DNA of 10,149 bases, from the NCBI GenBank assembly GCA_041191165.1, contig JBEEPJ010000062.1:1-10149 (forward strand), written 5' to 3'. The notes under the pieces are model-generated. The model searched no databases. It was not told where the DNA came from and saw nothing but the letters and a program-made list of their open reading frames with translations. Origin of the DNA: CAMCYM01 sp041191165 (GTDB lineage: Bacteria; Bacteroidota; Bacteroidia; Flavobacteriales_D; Sanyastnellaceae). Of the stretch, positions 5,643 through 10,149 are shown piece after piece. Numbering within the stretch: the first letter of the stretch is position 1; every line of letters begins with the position of its first letter. The position numbers and the translations under genes are program-made.

Positions 5643-7439
5643 ATGAATCTCCATTTTCCTCTGAGCGCGCGTTTTGCGCAACGGAGCATGCTCCTCATCG
5701 GATACCTGCTCGCGGGTTTGGCGGGGTTGCAAGCCCAGTGGGATGTACCGGAGGGACTGTACCTGGGACCCCTGCGGACGTGGTTGCGGAGCAACACCTA
5801 TGTGGGCCAGTTTGATGATTTGGGGTACAATGGGGCCAGGGAGCAGATGTTTGGCCTGACAGACAACAACAGCGGAACGGTCACCTGCGTGTACACGGGC
5901 TTTTCGCAACCGGCGGCGTTCACCACCTACCTCGATCCCATCAACACGGAGCACATCGTGCCGCAGAGTTTCTTCGGGGGCATCTCGCCCATGCGCAGCG
6001 ACCTCTACAATATGTTGCCCTGTCACAGCAGTGCGAACTCCGCCCGCAACAACTCCCAGTACGGCGAAGTGGGCGACGCGACGGCCCAGTGGTACGGCAT
6101 CAGCGGCTCAGGCGCCTACGTGACGCAGGGCAACATTCCCGCCAATCCCGACGCCTGGTCAGAACGCAGCGGCGAGGTCTGGGAGCCGCGGGAGTCGCAG
6201 AAGGGCAACGTCGCCCGGATGGTCTTCTACTTCTACACCATGTATCCCGATGCGGCAGGGGCCATCACGCAGATGGGATCGACGGCGACGTTGTACCAGT
6301 GGCACCTCGCGGATCCGCCAGACGCAGCGGAGGTGCTGCGCAACACCCGCGTGGCCTCGGTCCAAGGCAACCGCAACCCCTACGTGGACATGCCCGAGCT
6401 GGTATACTTGGCCTGGATGTACAACGGCACCCCCGTCCTGGGTTGTACCCAAGTGAACGCCTGCAACTACCTACCGGCAGCCACGCAGGACGACGGGAGC
6501 TGCATCTTCCCCTCCCCCGGGGCGGATTGCGACGGCAATACGGCATCGGTCTGCAACCTGTTCATCAGCGAATACGCAGAGGGCTCCTCAAACCACAAGT
6601 ACCTGGAGCTCTACAATCCCACCTTGACGGCCATTCCACTTGCCGGGTACGCGTGGGCTTATGTTACCAATGGCCCCACCACAGCGGGTGTTCCCGAGGG
6701 ATGGCTGGCCTTTCCTGCGGGGGCGGTGCTGGCGCCGGGTGACTTCTTTGTCGTGGCGCATCCGCAGGCGTCAGCGACCATCTTGGCGGCAGCGGATTTG
6801 ACCTCCACGGCGGTATCGAACGGCGACGACGGCTGGGCCCTGGTGCAGGGAACGCAGAGCGCGTTTACCATTGTGGATATGGTGGGCGATTTTCTCGCGG
6901 ATCCCGGGGATGGTTGGAGTGTGGCGGGGGTGACAAATGCCACCAAGGATTACACCCTTGTGCGGAAAGGTTCTGTGAGCCAAGGCAACGCAGGCAACTG
7001 GACGGCATCGGCTGGGACCTCAGCGGCGAACTCGGAGTGGATCCTGCGTCCGATGGACGACTGGAGCAACTTGCACTTGCATACCCTCACTGCCATTTGC
7101 GGAGCGCTTTGCGACGACCTCAACGGCAACAACATCTGCGACGATGCGGAAGAGCCCGCGCCGCCCACCACGGGGTGTACCTATCCCAACGCCTGCAACT
7201 TCGTGGCCTCCGCCACCGAGGACGACGGAAGCTGCGACTTTTTCAGCTGCGTGGTGGAGGGTTGTACCTATCCCGAAGCGAGCAACTACGAAGCGGGGGC
7301 GACCTATGACGATGGTTCGTGCTTCTTCCCTGCCGAGCCCGTGGCGGGTTGTGTGGGCGACTTGAACAGCGATGCACTCGTGACGACAGGGGATTTGCTC
7401 ATCTTCTTGTCGGTGTTTGGGGAACCCTGCCCGGAGTAA
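5643..7439 (+). CDS. Secreted endonuclease I with lamin-tail and dockerin-like C-terminal modules
   Basis: A 598-residue exported protein. Residues 1-32 are a signal peptide ending LQAQ. Residues about 35-265 form an endonuclease I (PF04231) domain of the His-Me/beta-beta-alpha-metal type: 'NTEHIVPQSFF' (101-111) with His104 as probable general base, 'RSDLYNMLPCHSSANSARNN' (118-137), 'KGNVARMVFYFYTMYP' (187-202) and 'GNRNPYVDMPELVYLAW' (242-258). These enzymes cleave DNA or RNA non-specifically with a divalent metal. A Cys-rich module 'GCTQVNACNYLPAATQDDGS' plus C (267-287) follows, then a lamin-tail domain (about 304-470; 'NLFISEYAEGSSNHKYLELY' 305-324), and two more Cys-rich modules (511-531, 540-560). 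The C-terminus 'GDLNSDALVTTGDLLIFLSV' (572-591) fits a calcium-binding dockerin-type loop (D573, N575, D577, D584). It lacks an obvious canonical type IX (T9SS) sorting domain. Likely role is extracellular nucleic-acid degradation for nutrients. Confidence 0.93.
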   Translation: MNLHFPLSARFAQRSMLLIGYLLAGLAGLQAQWDVPEGLYLGPLRTWLRSNTYVGQFDDLGYNGAREQMFGLTDNNSGTVTCVYTGFSQPAAFTTYLDPINTEHIVPQSFFGGISPMRSDLYNMLPCHSSANSARNNSQYGEVGDATAQWYGISGSGAYVTQGNIPANPDAWSERSGEVWEPRESQKGNVARMVFYFYTMYPDAAGAITQMGSTATLYQWHLADPPDAAEVLRNTRVASVQGNRNPYVDMPELVYLAWMYNGTPVLGCTQVNACNYLPAATQDDGSCIFPSPGADCDGNTASVCNLFISEYAEGSSNHKYLELYNPTLTAIPLAGYAWAYVTNGPTTAGVPEGWLAFPAGAVLAPGDFFVVAHPQASATILAAADLTSTAVSNGDDGWALVQGTQSAFTIVDMVGDFLADPGDGWSVAGVTNATKDYTLVRKGSVSQGNAGNWTASAGTSAANSEWILRPMDDWSNLHLHTLTAICGALCDDLNGNNICDDAEEPAPPTTGCTYPNACNFVASATEDDGSCDFFSCVVEGCTYPEASNYEAGATYDDGSCFFPAEPVAGCVGDLNSDALVTTGDLLIFLSVFGEPCPE

Positions 7440-7442
7440 AAA

Positions 7443-7460
7443 AACTGATCCAAATCAGTT
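7443..7460. promoter_or_regulatory. Inverted repeat in nuclease-usp gap
   Basis: AACTGAT-CCAA-ATCAGTT is a perfect 7-base stem with a 4-base loop, starting 3 bases after the nuclease stop. Rightward it is preceded by an A run and not followed by T residues, so it is a poor intrinsic terminator in that direction; leftward it would be followed by a T run, but no leftward gene reads into it. It may stabilise or process the nuclease mRNA end or bind a regulator. Confidence 0.6.
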
Positions 7461-7465
7461 GGGAT

Positions 7466-7491
7466 GGCCTGAAGATTCGGAACTTCGGGCC
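7466..7491 (+). promoter_or_regulatory. Hairpin abutting the first usp start codon
   Basis: GGCCTGAAG pairs with CTTCGGGCC (nine pairs including one T-G) around the loop ATTCGGAA. The 3' arm ends at base 7491, immediately before the ATG at 7492, so in the mRNA the ribosome-binding region would be wholly inside the stem-loop. This suggests translational control of the downstream stress-protein operon. No TAnnTTTG box is visible in the 52-base gap. Confidence 0.55.
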
Positions 7492-8331
7492 ATGAAGAAT
7501 ATTCTCGTCCCCACCGATTTTTCCGACAACAGCATACAGGCGTTGCGGTTTGCGATGGATTTGGCCAAGGCCCATGACAGCGCAATCACACTGCTTTCTG
7601 CCTACCATATCCCGGCGCCTGCAGCGGAATTTGGGACGGTTATTGATGCCGGAGACTTCGAGCGCCTGCGGGTAGAAACCAACCATGCGTTGGAGGGCCT
7701 CGCCGAGGAGGTTCGCGCTGATTTTTCCGGCGAAGTATCGGTGTTGGCGTTGGCGGGGTTTGCGTCGAGTGCCATCACCCGCTACATGGAAGAGGAGCAG
7801 CCTTGGCTCACCGTCATGGGTTCGAAAGGCGCGACGGGCATCGAGCGATTCGTCTGGGGCAGCGTCGCCTCAGAGGTGGCGGCACAGGCCACACGGCCGC
7901 TGTTGGTGGTGCCGGAGGGGCATAAGTATCAAGGCTTCCGGGAGGTTTTGTTCTCCACAGATTTCCGGGACGAGGATGTGGAAGTGACCCGCTTCATTCA
8001 GGTGTTGCAGCCGGACCTTGAAGCGCTGCACATCCACTACTTGCACGTGGTAAATGGCCAAATCCCCGAGCCCTTTGAACAAGAGCACTTGGTCGCTTTT
8101 CAACAACAACTCAGAGGCTTGGCTAACGTCCCCGACATGTCCTTCGAGATGAGCGAGGAGCCCCGGATCGAAAAGGCCATCGTGGCAGAGACCGAGGAAG
8201 AAACATACGATTTGCTGGTCGTTTCCCCTCACCGGCGCAACTGGTTCATGCGGCTATTCATCCCGAGCGTGTCCCGGGCAGTGGTCAACCAATCCGGCAT
8301 CCCTACTTTATTGTATCCCTTCGCATCATGA
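7492..8331 (+). CDS. Tandem-domain universal stress protein (UspA family)
   Basis: A 279-residue cytoplasmic protein of two fused Usp domains (PF00582). Domain 1 (about 1-141) begins MKNILVPTDFSDNSIQALRF and carries an intact ATP-binding signature G-x2-G-x9-G-S: G110, G113, G123, S124 in 'MGSKGATGIERFVWGSVASE'. It ends 'RPLLVVPEG'. Domain 2 (about 149-279) opens 'FREVLFSTDFRDEDVEVTRF' but its corresponding loop 'VVSPHRRNWFMRLFIPSVSR' lacks both glycines, so it is probably not an ATP site. Usp proteins are induced by starvation, oxidative or redox stress and act as nucleotide-sensing modulators; the target here is unknown. The start at 7492 is chosen because the canonical MKNILVPTDFS begins there; an upstream ATG at 7417 lies in the nuclease gene. 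The stop overlaps the next usp start (ATGA), indicating coupled translation. Confidence 0.93.
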   Translation: MKNILVPTDFSDNSIQALRFAMDLAKAHDSAITLLSAYHIPAPAAEFGTVIDAGDFERLRVETNHALEGLAEEVRADFSGEVSVLALAGFASSAITRYMEEEQPWLTVMGSKGATGIERFVWGSVASEVAAQATRPLLVVPEGHKYQGFREVLFSTDFRDEDVEVTRFIQVLQPDLEALHIHYLHVVNGQIPEPFEQEHLVAFQQQLRGLANVPDMSFEMSEEPRIEKAIVAETEEETYDLLVVSPHRRNWFMRLFIPSVSRAVVNQSGIPTLLYPFAS

Positions 8332-9143
8332 AACACATTCTCGTTCCGGTGGATTTTTCGACCGAGTCGCAACACGCTTGCCGGGTGGCGGCGGATTTGG
8401 CCTTCAAGACGCAGGCCCACGTCGTGTTGCTCCACGCCTATGACGGCTTGCTCGCCACCGCGGATGGAATTCGGGAGCAATTGGATGCCTTTGCGGAAAC
8501 CCACCTGAGCCCGCGGGTTCCCCACCTGTCCATGGCCGAGCCGGGAACCCCCGTCGAGGTCATCCGCAGGATGTCGCAGTTGCCCGAGATGAAAGCGGTC
8601 GTGCTGGGCACCAAGGGAGCGAAAGGCTGGACGGGTGCGCTCCGCGGGAGCATCGCTGCGGAGGTCTTGCGCTCGGTCGACCTGCCCATCTTCGTCATTC
8701 CGCAGCCCGAGCAGGACGCGCCCTTGCAGCGGTTGGTGCTGGCCTCGGACATGCGCACCGATGAGACGCCGGTCTTCCGGGCGGTCTCAGCGCTGGCCCG
8801 GCTGTACCATGCAGAGGTCACTTTGCTGCACGTGGTGGAAGACGGAGCGATTGTGCATGCCCCGCACCCGGCGCTGGAGTCCCTGTTGCAGGGTTCTGAG
8901 CTGGGCAACTGGGGCCGGGTGGAGTGGAATGCGGCGGATGTCGAGACCGGACTGCACCGTTACATCGAAGCGCATGGGGCGGACTTGCTGGTCTTGAGCA
9001 CCACCACGCACAGCATCTGGGAGCAGCTTTTTCATGTGAGTTTGGCGCGGAAAGAAGCCGCGCGGGCGGCGCTCCCGTTGCTGGTGTTCCATCGGTTTAC
9101 CGGGAAGGGCATGTCCGAGCGCGGGCTCGATTTGTTCGAATGA
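8328..9143 (+). CDS. Second tandem-domain universal stress protein (UspA family)
   Basis: A 271-residue paralogue of the preceding gene. Domain 1 (about 1-125) begins MKHILVPVDFSTESQHACRV and has the ATP-binding signature G94-x2-G97-x9-G107-S108 within 'LGTKGAKGWTGALRGSIAAE', closing with 'LPIFVIPQPEQ'. Domain 2 (about 133-256; 'QRLVLASDMRTDETPVFRAV' onward, 'HAEVTLLHVVED' 161-172) has 'LLVLSTTTHSIWEQLFHVSL' in place of the glycine loop, so nucleotide binding there is doubtful. An extra tail, 'RFTGKGMSERGLDLFE' (256-271), follows the last Usp strand. The ATG at 8328 overlaps the previous stop in ATGA, and the kinase begins 3 bases after its stop, so all three are very probably one transcript. 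The two Usps differ clearly in sequence, which points to an old duplication or separate roles and not a recent copy. Hetero-dimer formation with its neighbour is a reasonable inference but not shown. Confidence 0.93.
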   Translation: MKHILVPVDFSTESQHACRVAADLAFKTQAHVVLLHAYDGLLATADGIREQLDAFAETHLSPRVPHLSMAEPGTPVEVIRRMSQLPEMKAVVLGTKGAKGWTGALRGSIAAEVLRSVDLPIFVIPQPEQDAPLQRLVLASDMRTDETPVFRAVSALARLYHAEVTLLHVVEDGAIVHAPHPALESLLQGSELGNWGRVEWNAADVETGLHRYIEAHGADLLVLSTTTHSIWEQLFHVSLARKEAARAALPLLVFHRFTGKGMSERGLDLFE

Positions 9144-9146
9144 GCC

Positions 9147-10149
9147 ATGGATGTGCATGCGGATGAAAGGCTCGCAGGGCACGAGGAGTCCGAGATTTTA
9201 GGCCAAATCGGCTCCTCCCTCTTCACCGGTTCCACCGAGGGGATCGTGGTCGCAGACGGACAGGGCATCATCCGGTACCACAACCCGGCGGCGTTGCGGC
9301 TCTTCGGCTGGGAACGGTCGATGGTGGGCACGCCGGTCGACGCCTTGTTGCCACCGGCTTTCCGGGGGCACCACGCGGGTCACCGCGAGCGATTTTTCCA
9401 AGCTCCGGAACAGAAACCGATGGGCAAAGGCCGGGATCTGCAGGGCATGCGGGCGGACGGCTCCGAGTTTCCCGTGGAGGTGTCGCTGACGCCCCTCACT
9501 TTTCAGGGCAAGCAATGGGTCGCGGCGATGATCACCGACATTTCCGAGCGGAAGCAGCTGGAAAACAAGGTGGTCCGGCTCAACCGGTTGCTCGAACAGC
9601 AAGTTTTGGACCAGGGGAGGGCGCTGAGCCGGAGCCAGCTGCTGTACCGGACGGTGGCCCGGAATTATCCCAACGGCACCATTTGGGTACTGGACGAGCA
9701 ATTCCGATGCGAATTCGCAGAGGGCAAACAGCTCTTCGCGCTGCACATCACCAGTGAGGAGCTGCACGGGCGATACTATCCTGACCAGCTCCCCGAGGGC
9801 ATCCGCGAGGCCATTGTGGAGCGGTTGCGACGGGTCTTGGGCGGCGAAGACCAGTCCTTCGAACTGGAGCACAACGGAGAACACTTTCGGGTGGAGGCCG
9901 TGGCCATCGAAATTGAGGGGGACCGAGAAAGCCGCATCCTGCTGGTCGAGCAGAACATCACCGAGACGATGCAGGCGCTCTTCAAGGAGCGGCAGCTCAA
10001 CGAACTCAAGTCCCGTTTTGTCTCGATGGCCAGCCATGAGTTTCGGACGCCGTTGAGCACCATCTCCTCTTCGGCCGAGCTGGTCGAGGCGCACTGGACG
10101 CGGGGCAACCGGGAGCGCGGGATGGAACATCTGGGCAAGATCAAGCGAT
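9147..10149 (+). CDS. PAS-PAS sensor histidine kinase, cut by right window edge
   Basis: The frame is open from ATG at 9147 to the window end (334 residues) and is a partial gene. It starts MDVHADERLAGHEESEILGQ with no membrane segment, so it is a soluble sensor. PAS1 spans about 20-136 ('TEGIVVADGQGIIRYHNPAA' 30-49, 'ADGSEFPVEVSLTPL' 103-117, 'AAMITDISERKQLE' 126-139). A coiled-coil-like linker (139-165) leads to a divergent second PAS-like region (about 166-275, ending 'ILLVEQNITETM'). A second helix leads to the HisKA dimerisation domain: 'SRFVSMASHEFRTPLSTISS' (289-308) with phospho-acceptor His297. The HATPase domain must lie beyond the edge. PAS1 has His76, Arg82 and Arg96 at spacings that match the haem-pocket residues of FixL as I remember it. 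It follows the second usp by 3 bases; the ATG at 9147 is the only close in-frame start. No response regulator is visible. Kinase identity is firm; the signal is not known. Confidence 0.92.
   Translation, partial: MDVHADERLAGHEESEILGQIGSSLFTGSTEGIVVADGQGIIRYHNPAALRLFGWERSMVGTPVDALLPPAFRGHHAGHRERFFQAPEQKPMGKGRDLQGMRADGSEFPVEVSLTPLTFQGKQWVAAMITDISERKQLENKVVRLNRLLEQQVLDQGRALSRSQLLYRTVARNYPNGTIWVLDEQFRCEFAEGKQLFALHITSEELHGRYYPDQLPEGIREAIVERLRRVLGGEDQSFELEHNGEHFRVEAVAIEIEGDRESRILLVEQNITETMQALFKERQLNELKSRFVSMASHEFRTPLSTISSSAELVEAHWTRGNRERGMEHLGKIKR

Noticed and set aside
7443..7460. Intrinsic terminator for the nuclease gene
   Set aside because: No T run follows in the rightward direction; the T run is on the leftward side where no gene reads in.
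7492..9143. Recent tandem duplication of usp genes
   Set aside because: The two proteins share fold and motifs but differ widely outside the ATP-binding loop, and no long nucleotide identity is visible.

Overview
The window reads as a GC-rich (roughly low-to-mid 60s percent by eye) chromosomal segment of a member of the Bacteroidota, most likely of Flavobacteriales type. The support is: TAnnTTTG-type -7 promoter boxes instead of a sigma70 -10; a DUF4249-type SusD-era lipoprotein; a LuxC-family acyl-CoA reductase divergent from a dicluster ferredoxin of the form common in Flavobacteriia; a DUF2027-like/Smr protein; and a secreted endonuclease I carrying the 'GCTxxxACNYxxxATxDDGSC' modules typical of marine and wastewater Flavobacteriales. 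No rRNA, tRNA, CRISPR, insertion sequence or phage gene was seen. The window is almost fully coding: no gene-free stretch exceeds about 100 bases.

Layout. (1) 1-2606, minus strand: a three-gene unit of acyl-CoA reductase, DUF4249-like lipoprotein (overlapping by 8 bases) and a small SpoIIAA/STAS-like protein cut by the left edge. (2) 2656-4915, plus strand: a 2x[4Fe-4S] ferredoxin, then two exported proteins of unknown function. Each of the two exported-protein genes ends inside a short GC-rich tandem repeat that duplicates its stop codon in frame. (3) 4976-5584, minus strand: a short Smr-domain protein, convergent with region 2. (4) 5643-7439, plus strand: a secreted multidomain endonuclease I with lamin-tail, Cys-rich and dockerin-like modules. 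(5) 7492 to the right edge, plus strand: two tandem-domain universal stress proteins joined by an ATGA overlap, followed after 3 bases by a PAS-PAS histidine kinase cut by the right edge.

How they may work together. Region 5 is the most system-like block: two ATP-binding-type UspA proteins and a soluble PAS sensor kinase in a tightly packed operon, whose leader carries two adjacent hairpins, one abutting the first start codon. This suggests a stress or redox response module, but the signal and the response regulator are not in the window. The divergent reductase and ferredoxin share a 49-base intergenic region and may be co-regulated; a direct electron-transfer partnership is possible but not shown. 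I find no clear evidence of an entirely new defence or mobile system; the most unusual signals are the stop-codon-spanning minisatellites, the paired leader hairpins and the Usp-Usp-PAS kinase operon.
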